Assembly (NCBI RefSeq): GCF_030445035.2
Contig: NC_080683.1
Location: 114,871,225-114,935,224, forward strand
Source of the DNA: Dasypus novemcinctus
Lineage: Eukaryota; Chordata; Mammalia; Cingulata; Dasypodidae
DNA: 64,000 bases
Direction: 5' to 3'
Position numbers and translations under genes: made by a program
Notes under the pieces: generated by a model
Databases searched by the model: none
What the model was told of the DNA's origin: nothing
What the model saw: only the letters and a program-made list of their open reading frames with translations
Part shown: positions 45,231 to 56,875 of the stretch, one piece after another
Layout of the letters: every line of letters begins with the position of its first letter
Position numbering within the stretch: position 1 is the stretch's first letter

Positions 45231-45314
45231 CCTGGATGATTTCCAGAGACCGAGAGAGCAGGCAATCGTTTCGTAATCTTCTTCATTCATTGGGATATTA
45301 TCATGGATGATGCT
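45231..45314 (-). other. Candidate coding exon with splice donor (unrecognised)
   Basis: On the minus strand the open frame contains ATG at its middle and then MNEEDYETIACSLGLWK, ending AGG just before a donor-like GTAACT. The donor leaves phase 0, compatible with the exon at 44744-44848 across a 382-bp intron. The start context is weak, and no confident acceptor keeps the frame open upstream. Confidence 0.18.
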
Positions 45315-46429
45315 TCAGGGTTACTGACCTGAAGGCATGTGGGCCTTTTTTATGAGGTAAGAGTTCCTCATTCAGTCTATAGCTGGGTCTGCTTTCACAA
45401 TTGGGTTAATGATTATATTTTTCTTTTTATCATATTTTTTTTTCTTTTTTGTTTTGTCTTTATTCATTTTTTTAATATTACATTCAAAGATTATATTTTT
45501 CAAATTAAACTAAAAAATGGTTTGTTACATTTTGGACTGACCAAGACTGTGATGGTTAACCAGCTATGCATCTAGACGCAGATGTTAGAGGAAACATATT
45601 ATACCATTAATGAAAAATCAAGAACCAATATGAAGATGAAAAAAGATACTTCCTTAGAGACCACGGAGTATGTGCACTACTGCTAAACCACTGGGGTGGA
45701 ACCTGACATTTTTAATGTATGCCAGTGATGAGTAGCTAGACTTACACAAACATGTTCATCTTTCCTCTAAACAGAGAGGGCGTAACACCTGGTTGCCCTT
45801 AAAAACCGAACTGCAGCCTAAGAAAGAGGGCAATCTGTAAGGCGGAAGTCCCCTCTATGACCCCTCCTGAGCCAAGTGATGGCTGGAGAGTTCTGGCCAG
45901 AACAGGCAGGGCTGCCATTGCCCGAGGGCCTTCCTGGTGGCAGGGGGAGGTTAGGGGACACCTGTGCTTTTAGGGACAGACCCTATCTTAAATACATGGT
46001 TGCACTGTTTTTCATACAAAAGCACTTACACATGAGAAAGCCCAAGTTTCCTGATTTTTCATGCATTCGATACAATACCACAGAGAGGCTGGTTTTGTAT
46101 GGTGAAGACATAAAATACGTTTCAAGTGAAGTTCAGGAGAGCAAATGAAGAGCATAAAACAGTACAGATACAGTGTGAGAAGGCACAGTGTCTCTAGGGG
46201 TTATATACAGGGGCAGTAGGTCCCAAGTGCCCCAACTTAGGGTCTGATAAAAACGGGAAAGAAGCAGTAAAGGCTCGGATGGAGGCTGGTACAAGACCCA
46301 GAGAGGCCCTTGAAACCTCTGCCAAAGCTAGTGAGGATGGTAAAAGGATCTCAGCGGAGGAACAAAGGGAGACGAAATGACAGGATGAAGAAGAAGAAAA
46401 ACAGAACAGGGGGAGAAGGGGAGAAAGAG
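45315..46429. other. Unassigned sequence with an AT-rich low-complexity patch
   Basis: T-rich sequence at about 45413-45475 may be a reversed poly-A tail of an old retroposon. The remainder is unique, and no gene is recognised. Confidence 0.4.
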
Positions 46430-47130
46430 CAGCTGGAAACGCGGGAGATGGACCCTCAGGCGCAGTCAGGACCCCGTACAGGCGGTGAGGACTGCGCCGA
46501 GAGGCGAACGCAGGAGCTGAGGCCCTGGAGCAGCTGGACTAGACGCAGCTCAGCGGGCCGCAGGCGGCGTCTTTAGGGGGAGGGTTCAGACCAAGCAGAG
46601 GAAGCAATGAGGGCACAGCCTGCCCAAGGAAAGCCAGAAAGGGACAGGAGAAGCGGGGCAGGGCGGAGCTGGCCCAACACCAAGGGCGAGCTGCCTCCTG
46701 CGCGAGGACAGAGCAAGTCTTGACCAAGGGCCGGAATCACTCCATGCCCAGGCCTCTCTCGGGAAAGAAATAGAAGTGAGGGCCTTTTGAAAGGTACATG
46801 CGATGAAAACAGAAAGGAAAACCCGTGAAGCAAGATTATGAAAATGCTAAGGAACTAGGTTAGTGTTTGTACATACATTATGTGTGCAAAATGAGATTTA
46901 TAAAAGTACTGGGCCTGACCCTATGAGAAATCCAATTCGATAATATTTCTTGTAGGTTTACCATGTAGCCACATATCAGGCAAACTGGGGCGAAAAAACG
47001 CGCACCTCTTTGAATCCCAACCTGCAAGTGCTTGCTCTCTAATCGGAGCTGATCGGGCAAGCAATGTGCAGGCGAAGCGACGCTAAACGCGGCGCAGATC
47101 GAGGGGGGCAAGCTCGGGCGCTTTCTGGTT
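46430..47130. promoter_or_regulatory. CpG-dense region, two clusters
   Basis: I count about 14 CpG within 46435-46575 and about 14 within 46988-47120. The rest of the window is CpG-poor outside SINEs. No SINE or LTR is recognisable in either cluster. The pattern suits a small or partly decayed CpG island, and a promoter role is inferred. Open frames inside have no recognisable product. Confidence 0.4.
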
Positions 47131-47249
47131 GTTACTCTGAGACCTGCCTCTCTTTGAAGTATAAGGGGCGGTATTCAAACATTATTAAAATTGCATTCAC
47201 TTTAGAAGTCAGGTAATGAATATCAATATATATTGAATAGAAAAATAAA

Positions 47250-47740
47250 AAAATATACAGAGTAAAGTGAGAGAAAAAAAGTTCCCACAATCCCACTACT
47301 CAGAGATAACTACTGATATCTTTGAAGTATATTGTATTTTATTTATATATTACAGTATTTTCACTTAATCTATTATAAACATCTTACCAAGTCTCTAAAA
47401 ATATTTGTATAATAAAATGAATAATAGCCATACAACCCTCTATAATATAAATGTTTCATAACTTAATTCTCTATTCCTAGAAATTTAGTATTTTTCCCCC
47501 ATTTTTGCTTAAAGGAGCAGTCCTTTAACTGAATCTTTACATGTATGCTTGAATATTTTCGTATAATAGATTCTGTGAAGTAGAACTGCCAGGTTAAAGT
47601 ACACGAATATTTTGAAAACTCTTAAAAAAACACATATTATAAGATTATCCTTCACAAAGGATGGACCCATTTTGTCCTATTACCTCAGAGTATGAGGGAT
47701 ATCTCTTTTCTTTTTTGATTTCTTAAAGCTTTTTATATGT
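47250..47740 (-). mobile_element. Old L1 3' end
   Basis: Plus-strand 'CCCACAATCCCACTACTCAG', 'GTATTTTCACTTAATCTATT', 'ATAAACATCTTACCAAGTC' and 'GAAGTAGAACTGCCAGGTTA' match the reversed 3' part of old L1M elements. Confidence 0.75.
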
Positions 47741-47818
47741 TAAGGTATTGGTTTGGCATCCATTTTGCAACATTCATAGCTTATTGCTGATTTTAAAATT
47801 TACTGAAGTAATCTGATC

Positions 47819-47912
47819 AAAAAGGTTCTACGTCCAATAGGTTTATACTCAAAAGAATGGATCAGCTCTAAGAACATGATTTTCTGGGGTCTCTAAAACC
47901 TCACACTACCAC
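47819..47912 (-). mobile_element. MaLR-like LTR fragment, xenarthran variant
   Basis: 'GAATGGATCAGCTCTAAGAA' followed by 'CATGATTTTCTGGGGTC' matches the 5' end of the LTRs at 3415-3869 and 48740-49388, in minus orientation. Confidence 0.65.
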
Positions 47913-48335
47913 AGTACTCAATAGCAGAGCTGGGAAGTGGGGTGCCTCTGTCAGGCTGCCCGTCTCCATTTCTGATGCTCCCCTTGGCCTGCTTCCCTAG
48001 TTCACCTTATTTCCCCACCTTCCAAAGACAATGAGTTATGACTTGGAAGCTAGGGCATGTGGTGTCTCGAGGTAAGGCTGAAAGGGTGGATTTCAGGCAG
48101 ATTAAGCTTCTGAATTATCAGTGGTTTTTTTGTTCAAGTTAAACCTATTCTTTACTCATCATTCTGTTCCTTTATACTTAATTTATTTGTTCTTTCACAT
48201 TTGTTAATTTTTATCTTTTCCTTCTCCTCTTGGTCATCTAACTTTATTTTACTTATTTATACATTTTTACTGAATTCCCCTTATCACTTTTGACATTGTT
48301 GCATCATTTTCAAGCTCTGTTTTAGTGTCTCCCAC
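47913..48335. other. Unassigned sequence
   Basis: T-rich with no recognised family. Confidence 0.45.
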
Positions 48336-48351
48336 CTTTCCTAGTGTTTTA

Positions 48352-48730
48352 CAGATTTATTTATTTTTATTTATTTCTCTCCCCTTCCCCTCCCCCCCAC
48401 CATTGTCTGCTCTCTGTGACCACTTCTATCCTTATCAGTGGCACCAGGAACCTGTGTTTCCTTTTGTTGTGCCATCTTGTTGTATCAGCTCTCTGTGTGT
48501 GCGGCGCCGTTCTTGGGCAGGCTGCACTTTCTTTTGCGCTGGGTGGCTTTACTTATGGGGCAAACTCCTTGCGTGTGGCACTCCCCTATGCGGGGGCACC
48601 CCTGTGTGGCAGAGCACTCCTTGCGTGCATCAGCACTACGCATGGGCCAGCTCCACACGGGTCAAGCAGGCCCGGGGGGGTTGAACCGCAGGTAGGTGGA
48701 TACCTTATCCATTGGGCCAAGTCCACTTCC
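48352..48730 (-). mobile_element. DAS SINE, copy 6
   Basis: Reversed tail TTTATTTATTTTTATTTATT at the left, body with 'GGGCAGGCTGCACTTTC', and reversed head 'CCAAGTCCACTTCC' at the right. The B box is damaged (GGTTGAACC). Imperfect 16-bp repeats CTTTCCTAGTGTTTTA (48336-48351) and CTTTCCTGATGTTTTA (48731-48746) flank it. Confidence 0.93.
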
Positions 48731-48739
48731 CTTTCCTGA

Positions 48740-49388
48740 TGTTTTAGTTTGCTAAAGGCTGCCAATGCAAAAACACCAGAAATGGGTTGGCTTTTACAAG
48801 GGGAATTTATTAGCGTAAAATCTTAACAGTTCTGAGGCTGTGAAAATGTCCAAATCAAGGCATCATCAAGGTATCATCAAAGCATGCTGGCTCATCAAAT
48901 ATTGGCTTCTGTAGATTCTGGACTCCTGCCACATGGCAAAGCAAAATGGTAGCTTAACTCTGCTTTTTCCTCCAGGCTTACCTTCTCCCCAAGCTTGGCT
49001 GTGTGCAATCAGGCATATGGCTTCTTTCTTCCCAGGCCTTGTCTCATTAGATGTTCTGATTCCAACCTCTGGTCTCTCTCTTCTCAAGGTTTCTCTGTCT
49101 TTCTGCAGCTGTAGGCAATCCTAGAGTCCTCTCTCACAGTGCAGGGTAAAATGGCAGCTGTCTTTCTCTGTGTGTTTCTGCTTTCAGTTCTCAACTTACA
49201 TACAGGACTCCAGCAAGAGCCCAAGACCCAACCCGAGTCGTACCTGAGTCAAAGGCCTTAAGGCGATCTAATTGAAAGGTCCCCTAACTGAATCTAACCA
49301 AAAGGTCCCACATTACATAGGCTTACATGCACAGGAATGGATTAGCTTAAGAACATAATTTTCTGGGGTCTACAAAAGACTTAAACCA
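48740..49388 (-). mobile_element. MaLR-like LTR, xenarthran variant, long form
   Basis: Minus-strand start TGGTTTAAGTCTTTTG, then 'CAGAAAATTATGTTCTTAAG', a GA-rich centre, 'TGGACATTTTCACAGCC', 'CTAATAAATTCCCCTTG' and the end 'TTAGCAAACTAAAACA'. At about 650 bp it is the longest member of this group here. A DAS SINE is inserted at its terminal end. Confidence 0.8.
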
Positions 49389-50102
49389 GGATACCTGGGC
49401 ACCCTAAGAAGGAGACATGGTCTTCCATTACTCAATTTCCCCTCCTTTCATTGTTTCTGTGTTTTCTTTCTCTCAACATAATTTGTACTACCATACACCA
49501 TTACACAAAATGTCTGTTTTAAAATATAAAAAATACTGTTATCATTATAATTTTACTGTTACCAATATAAAATATATGGTTAGCACTGAATCATTTGACA
49601 AACTCACATTCCCCATCCCAAAGTTCAGGATGTCAAAAGTTTCTTCTCTTTACCTTGTTCACTGTCATTATACATACATGTACTAGTATATTCTTCTAAT
49701 TTCACACGGTAAATACTTCCTGGGTTTTCCCAGGTATCAAATATATTTGTGAGGCAGATGGGAGTTAATTTATTCTTGTCCTTTATCATGGTCATTGAGA
49801 AGGAACTAAATTTATCTCTTCATTATTTTAAGCAACCAACGTTCTCTCACCCTGATATTCTCGCTCGTATTTTCCCATTTATCCACCTTTCAATTCCATT
49901 CCCACTGCCTCCATCAAAGCCTCGGTTGAGATGCTGCAGTAGCTTTCTCATTGGCTCTTGGCTGTGGACCTCTCTCTCCCGTCTTCCTGACATGGGCAAA
50001 GAGCTAAGCCGTGAAGACCTCGTACACTTAAGGGATGAGCAAATGGGCCAAGGATCTACCCTGATCCAACTAAGAAGAAAACCATGAGAAAGTTGTGTGT
50101 TG
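49389..50102. other. Unassigned sequence with a possible L2 scrap
   Basis: The segment near 49850-49975 weakly resembles L2 ('CATTCCCACTGCCTCCATC'). The rest is unrecognised. Confidence 0.4.
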
Positions 50103-52187
50103 AAGTCAACAGGAAGAGTTAGTGACACCCGCCAGAGACAGCATTTCTCAGTGCAAGCAAGAAAACAGTGGAACAACATCTTTAAAGTACCAAAAGAAAA
50201 AACTTTCAACCGAAAATTGTATACCCAATGAAAGTAACGACTTCTTCAGAGATGCAAAAGCTAAAAGAACTCATCTTCATTCAGTCAGCCAACATTACAA
50301 GAAATGCTAAAAGAAGTCCTACAGGCAGAAGGAAAATGGGAACAGATGGAAATATGGATCTACTCAAAGGAACAAAGACACTGGAAGCAGGAACAAAATG
50401 GGTAGATATATAAGATTTTTTCATTATTTCAATCTCTTTAAAAACTGATTGTTTTAGTAAAAACAATAATGTAGTGAGTGAGGGGTTTATACTATGTGTA
50501 AAAGGAAAATGTATGACCATGGTAGCATGAAGACTGGGAGGCAAGAAATGGAAGTGTACAACTGAAAAATTCTTAAACTGACTCTGATAAGTTAAGGATA
50601 TGTATTATGAACCCTAAAGAAATCACTAAAATAACAAAACAATGAATTATAAATAATAAGCTAACAAAGGAGATGAAATAGATTAAAAAATTACTTAATC
50701 TAAAAGAAAGCATAAAGAAGGAAAAAAAGAAAGACGAGATGGGACAAATAGAAAACAAAAAGCAACATGATAGACTTAAATCCTATTAACAAATGCATTA
50801 AACATAAGTGTTTGCCTAATCCCCCCATTAAAGGCAGAGATTGTTAGATGGAATAAAGAAGCAAGACCCCACCTGTGTGCTGCCTACAAGAAACACACTT
50901 TCTATAAAAAGACACAAATAGGTTAAAAGTTAAAGTATGGAAAAATATATACCATTCTAATACCTCTAAAAGAAAGCTGGGGTGGCTTTATTAATATAAA
51001 AGTAGTTACAGAGCAAAGCATATTGGCAGCAATAGAGAAAGTCATTCAACAACAGTAAAGATGTGAATCCACCTAGAGGACCTAACACCTGTAAGCATTT
51101 ATACACCTAACAGAGAACTTCAAAATACATGACATAAAAACTAAAAGAGCTACAAAAAGAAAAAGAAATCCACAATATTAGTTCAAGACTTCAACATCCC
51201 ACTCCTAATAACTGAAAGAACTAGTAGGAAATTGGTAAGAAACTAAAAGACATAAATAACACTATTAATCAAAGTGACTTAATTGATTTATGAAAATACA
51301 CTCCACCAAACAATAGCTTTAATACACATTATTTTCAAGGGCACTCAGAACATTTACCAAGACAGACTTTAATTCTGGGTCATAAATCCAATTCTTGACA
51401 AATTAAAAAAGACTCAGGTCACACAAAGTATGTTCTCTGACCAGCGTATAGTTAAATTAGTCATCAATAACAAAAAAATCTCTGGAAATATCACCAAATA
51501 TTGGAAAATAAATAACCCATTTCTAAATAACCCATGTTATTAGAAAACATCCAAAGGAAAGAAGAAATCAAAAGGAAAATTAGAAAGCATTTGGAATCAA
51601 GTGAAAATGAGAATACAATATATCAAAATTTGTGGAATGCCACTAAAGTAGTACTTAGTTGGAAATTTATAGTACTGAATGTTTATATTAAGAGAGAAGA
51701 AAGATATCAAATCAATGACCAGAGTTTCCACCTTAAAAAACTAGAAAAAAGAGAGCAAGTTAAAATAAAAGTAAACATAAATAATAAAGATCAGTATAGA
51801 AATCAATGAAACCAAAAGTTGGTTCTTTGCTTAGATAAGTAAAACTGATAAACCTTTAGCTGGACTGATTGGGAAGGAAGGAGAGAAGAAATTAATTATC
51901 AACATTGGGAATCAGAGAGATAACATGATTATAGATTCAATATTAAAAAGATAATGAGGGAATATTATAAACTTCATGCCAATAAGTTCAAACACTTAGA
52001 TGAAATGGGCAAATTCCTTGGAAGACACATATGATGAAAGCTTATACAACAAGAAATAGATAACCTGAAGAATTATTTATCTATTAAAGAAATTGAATTT
52101 GTAGTTAATCCTTCTGAAAAAGAAAACTCTAAGCACAGGAAGCTTTACTGGTAAGTTCTACTAAACATTTAAGGAAGAAATAGAGTA
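50103..52187 (+). mobile_element. Old L1 (L1M), left part to ORF2 middle
   Basis: It starts 5'-truncated in the pre-ORF2 region ('ATGCTAAAAGAAGTCCTACA'). From about 50790 it follows the ORF2 endonuclease region and reaches the inter-domain segment with translated KFIVLNVYIKREER near 51665. It is interrupted at about 52187 and resumes at 53289. No frame is intact. Confidence 0.8.
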
Positions 52188-53288
52188 ATGTCAGCAAAAA
52201 TTGCGGCATAGGGGTCTTCAAATTTTTCTCATCCATGAAAGCAATGACAAAACAGGGAAAACTGTCAAAATCAACTTGTAGAATTCTGGAAATTAGTCAA
52301 AGCTTCTAGCAACTGGGTGGGGGGCGTAGTTTTTCAAGAAAAAAGGCTGAATCTTGATTAGAACAACAAGCTTTGCAACGTTTTAATAAGCTTCAGTTCC
52401 ATCACCCACTGTCCAGCTCTATGGTAGCCTTGAAAAATAAAAGCCCACATTTACCATGAAAACCAATAGCCTGACAGCCATTGGAGGAAGCAGAACTGGA
52501 CTGGAGTTTTCAAAGCCTCATTCTCAGAGAACTGTCATTATCTGACCTGTCTGGAAGTTCCAAGGAAGATCCCACTCGTAAGGCTGTATATATTTGACCT
52601 GACTTGGAGCTCACCTTTTCCCTGGGAGACACTTATTAGAAACAATTACAATGAACTTTGTGGTGCCTGAGGATGTGGATACTAGTTCAATTAACAACAG
52701 ACTAACCAAAAAAGTCTAGAAGGCCTCAGATTTATGTATGTCTGTGTGCAGGAATTGAAGGCTAAGGCAGAGTTGTCAACTGACTGAGTGTTAAAGGTGT
52801 GTCTCAACATGCACACAGAGCCCCTTGGCAAAGACTGGGAGACTTACTGGTTCCAGGTATTTAAGGAAATCTCTGTCTAATAATTAGCTGGCCAACAAGC
52901 AGAGACTTCAGCAGCTACCCATGACAAAGAACAGACTTTACAGAATGCATTCAGAAGTCACCTGATAAAAAATAACAACTAAAACAAGCAGCTGAGGAGA
53001 GGACGGGAAAAGAATCTGACTCCTGGAACTTTTATATTATGTTATTTAAAACACCTTGTTTTCAAAAAAAAATTACAAAACATGCAAACAAACAAGAAAG
53101 TATGGCCCATGCACAGGAAGGAAAAGCAATCAACACAAACTGTCCCTGAGGAAGCCCAGACATTGGAGTTTAGTAAACAAAGACTTTAAATTGGGTATTA
53201 ATATATTCAAAGAACTAATGGAAAACTACATCTAAAGAACTAAAGGGAAGCATGAGAACAATGTCTATAAAGAGAAAGAAATTACAAA
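52188..53288 (+). mobile_element. Second L1 5' region nested in the first
   Basis: The start resembles an L1 5' end ('AGCAAAAATTGCGGCATAGG'). The right part contains 'CTGTCCCTGAGGAAGCCCAG', 'GACTTTAAATTGGGTATTAA' and 'AAGCATGAGAACAATGTCTA', the L1M 5' UTR/ORF1-proximal pattern. The host ORF2 continues in register of content on both sides, so this is an insertion of about 1.1 kb. Confidence 0.6.
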
Positions 53289-55666
53289 ACGAATAAAATA
53301 CCAAATTTACAAACTTTTCCAGATAGCCAAAAAGGAGGAAATTCTTCTATAAGGCCAGTATTACCCTGACACTGAAACCAGACTAAGATATAATAAGAAA
53401 AGAAACTACAGGCTCATATCCCTCAAGACCAAAATGCAAAATATTCAAAACAAAATTTTAGCAAATCAAACACAACAACTTATAAAAAACAATAATACAG
53501 CATTCTGGGGTTTATCCCAGAAATATAAGGTTGGCTTAATATTTCACTAAACCCAACACCCATTCCTAGTAATAATGCTCAGCAAACTAATAATGGAAGG
53601 AAACTTCCTTAACCCATAGGGGTATTAAAAAAATCCACAAACTATGATAACCTCATGCTTAATGGTGAAAAACTGAATGCTTTCCCCATAAGATTATAGG
53701 AGGATGTCTACTCTAACCATTTCTATTTGACACTGTACTGGAGGTACTAGGTAGAAAGGCAAGAAAAATAAATAAAAGGTATCCAGGTTAGAAAGGAAAA
53801 AATAAAACTTTTTTACCTACAGGAACACCTATGTAGAATATCTGGTAGAATTTAGAAAAAAGCTATTAAAGCTAAAAAGTGAGATTGATAAGGTCGCATG
53901 ATATACAATCAAAACACAGTAAGTCGAATTTCTATAAGCTGGCAACAAATAATTAGAAATTGAAGGTAATAATACCATTTACATATGAAATATGAATAAA
54001 TCAACCAAATATGTATAAGACCTATACACTAAAAAATAAAAACGCTGCCCAGAGAAATTAAAGAAGATCTATATAAATGGAGAGATAAACCAGGTTAACA
54101 AATGAGATGCTGAATACTGATAAAATGTCAAATCTTCCCAAATTGATCTATGAATTCAGTGAAATCCCAAATGAAATTCCATCAGGTTTTGTTGTAGAAA
54201 TTGACAGGATTCAAAAATTCATATGGAAATGCAACAGACCTTGAACTGTCTAACTTTGAAAAAGGACAAAGTTGAAAGATTAATACTACCTGATTTCAAG
54301 ACTTATACAATTACAGTAATCCACAGTATGGTACTGCTGTAAAGGTAAACAGAGCAGTGGACCAGAATAGAGCCCAGAAACAGACCCACACATGTAGAGA
54401 CAACCAACTGCCAATGAAAGTGCTAAAGGTCACTTAGTGGACACAGCATTGTTTTTTCAATACATGGTGCTGGAACAACTAAATATTCACATGTAAAAAA
54501 ATGAACTCTGACTCATACCTTGTAAAATATTCACAAATTAGCTCAAAATGGACCATGGACTTAAACACAGAATCTAGAACTATACAACTTTTTTAAGAAA
54601 ACCTTTATGATCTTGGATTGGCAAACATTTCCAGAGAGTAAAGTTATGATCCATAAAAGACAAAAACTGATAAACTGGATTTCATCGAGATAAACACAAA
54701 CAAACAAAAACATAACGAAACAAACTTCTGCTCTGAAAGCACTGCTGAGAGAATGAAAGGGCAAAACATGAATCATAAATCTGGTAAAAAACATATTTAG
54801 AATACATAAAGAACCCTTAAAACTTTATAAGAAAACAAACCACCTAGAAAAATGGGCAAACGATTTTGAACAGACACTTCACTTAAGAAGATATACGGAT
54901 GCTAAACCTCATTAGTTATTAGAAATATGCAAATTCAAACCACCATGAGATATACCTATACCTATTAGAAACGTCAAAATTAAAATGACTGGCCATACTA
55001 AGTATTGGCAAAGTTACAGAGTTAGTCAAACACTCATACACTGCTGGTAGGAATGTAAAATGGAGTCATCACATGGAAAACATATCTGGAAAAGTCTGGT
55101 AGTTCCCTAAGAAGTTGAACATGTACCTACTCTATGACACAGGCATTCTACTTCTAGGTATTGGCCTAGGAGAAATGAAGCACATGCTGATACAAAGAAT
55201 GGTACCCAAATGTTGATATTGTCTTTATTTGTAATAGCCCCAAACTGGAAACAATCCAAGTGTCAATCAACAGGTAATGAATAAACAAATTGTGGTATAT
55301 TCAGACAATGGGCTACTACTCAGCATTATGAAGGAATGAACTACTGGTACATTCTGACATGGATAAATTTCAAAGTAATTATGCTGACTGAAAGAAGACA
55401 AACAAAAGGAGAATACATTAATTATTCAACTGTATGACACAAAAATTCTAGAAAGTGAAAGCAAAGCAAATCAGTCAGGGGTAGGGAAAGAGTAGGAAGG
55501 AGAAATTCTGAATGGGGACAAGAAATCTTTTGGGGAAATGGATACGTTAATTATTTGGATTGTGGTGATGGTTTCATGGGTGTATACCTCTGTCAAAATT
55601 TATACTGTATACTTTAAATGTGTGCAGTTTATTGTGTATCAATTATAATTCACAAAGGCATTAAAA

Positions 55667-55668
<2 letters not shown>
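53289..55668 (+). mobile_element. Old L1 (L1M), RT to 3' UTR
   Basis: RT-domain blocks resume here ('CAGGCTCATATCCCTCAAGA', 'CAAAATTTTAGCAAATCAAA'). The ORF2 C-terminus follows ('CTCATACACTGCTGGTAGG'), then the 3' UTR 'GATTGTGGTGATGGTTTCAT'. It ends at about 55668, directly before a CA repeat. The frame is thoroughly broken. Confidence 0.85.

Positions 55669-55697
<29 letters not shown>
55669..55697. repeat. (AC)n microsatellite
   Basis: Uninterrupted AC over 29 bp directly follows the L1 3' terminus, where the A-rich tail would lie. Confidence 0.97.
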
Positions 55698-55699
<2 letters not shown>

Positions 55700-55711
55700 G
55701 GGACCCTGTTA

Positions 55712-56135
55712 CTTTTTTCTGGTCTCATCTCCTACTGTCTCTCACTTGCTTCCTGCTCTCCAGAAACGCTAACGTTCTTCCTGTTCTGTGAATGTACCAG
55801 GCACACTCCCACCTCAGGCCCTTCGTGTGTGCCCTCCCATGTGCATGTGACCCCAATTCCAGGTCCTTTCAGTCTTTTTCTTAGTGAGGGCTCCCCTGGA
55901 ACCATATTTAAAATTGCAGCCTTCGCATTTGTCCCTCGCCTTCTCAATCCTTGCCCTTTCTCTATAGCATAGCATGCATCTGATGTGAACATCTTATTTT
56001 ACATGTAAGTAAACCAAATGCTAGCTCCATGTGGCAAGGATTTTTGCCACAGTGAAATACTGTTCACTGCGGTTCCTAGTATTTGGTCTGGAACGTGGTA
56101 GGTGGTCAGCCAATGTGTATTTACTGAAGGACTCT
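55712..56135 (+). mobile_element. L2 LINE 3' region
   Basis: 'GTCTCATCTCCTACTGTCTC', 'CACACTCCCACCTCAGGCCC', 'AGGTCCTTTCAGTCTTTTTC' and the terminal 'TAGCTCCATGTGGCAAGGAT' then 'GTGTATTTACTGAAGGA' follow L2 order. Confidence 0.75.
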
Positions 56136-56539
56136 GCCATGCTGGGCACCCCTAGCAGGCACACACCGTGTCTCCCTTATCACTGCATCCTGGGTATGGA
56201 GCACAGTGCCCAGTGCCCAGTGGTGAGCAGACAATAAGAACTTTTCCAACTGAACTCTTGCTCCCAAACAAACCACCATCACTCACTTTTAAAGGCTGCT
56301 CTGAGAGCCTCTCTTCATAGCAGCAACATCAAGGTCAAGGGCCAGACCAAAGCCTTGATGAAGACAAAGGATGCTGGCTCAGGCTCATGTAAAATGCTGA
56401 GCAGAACCCATGATGGCATTCCCACCACCTGCTGCCCCCAAGGCTCTCACTCTGCATTCTCCTAGAGCCACAGTCTCTACCCTGGCCTTTGTCCCATAGC
56501 GAATCCCCAACCCCACACCTGTTAGTCATCTCCTCCCTC
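56136..56539. other. Unassigned sequence
   Basis: Nothing recognised with confidence. Confidence 0.45.
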
Positions 56540-56875
56540 TCCCTTCTTCCTGGCTAACCCTCCCTTTGCCTTTGCACATTCTTTCAGTCTAAATGACATC
56601 TCCTTCCATCATCCAAATCCCCCACCCCCACCCCCCCACTTGTCAAAGTTCAATTTAAGCCCTATGTCCCCCTTGCAGCTTTCTATAGCTACTCATACTC
56701 CTGGGACCTTCTGAACCTGCTCTATTACTATGATTATGGTTTGCAGTACCCCTTTGCACCTCAGTATATAATTTGCTGCCTATAAAATGCTTCCTATTTC
56801 TATTTTCTCACATTAACTTGGAGCAAATCTTTGGCATCTCTCAGTGCACCTCATTCAGTGCTGAGCACATGGTGA
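56540..56875 (+). mobile_element. L2 LINE 3' region, second copy
   Basis: 'CCTTTGCCTTTGCACATTC', 'GTCAAAGTTCAATTTAAGCC' and the terminal 'CATTCAGTGCTGAGCACATG' follow L2 order. It is more diverged than the neighbour at 55712. Confidence 0.6.

Noticed and set aside
46988..47120. Structured small RNA gene (7SK or similar) in the CpG-dense patch
   Set aside because: I compared it mentally with 7SK and common snRNAs and saw no collinear match. Base composition alone is not evidence.
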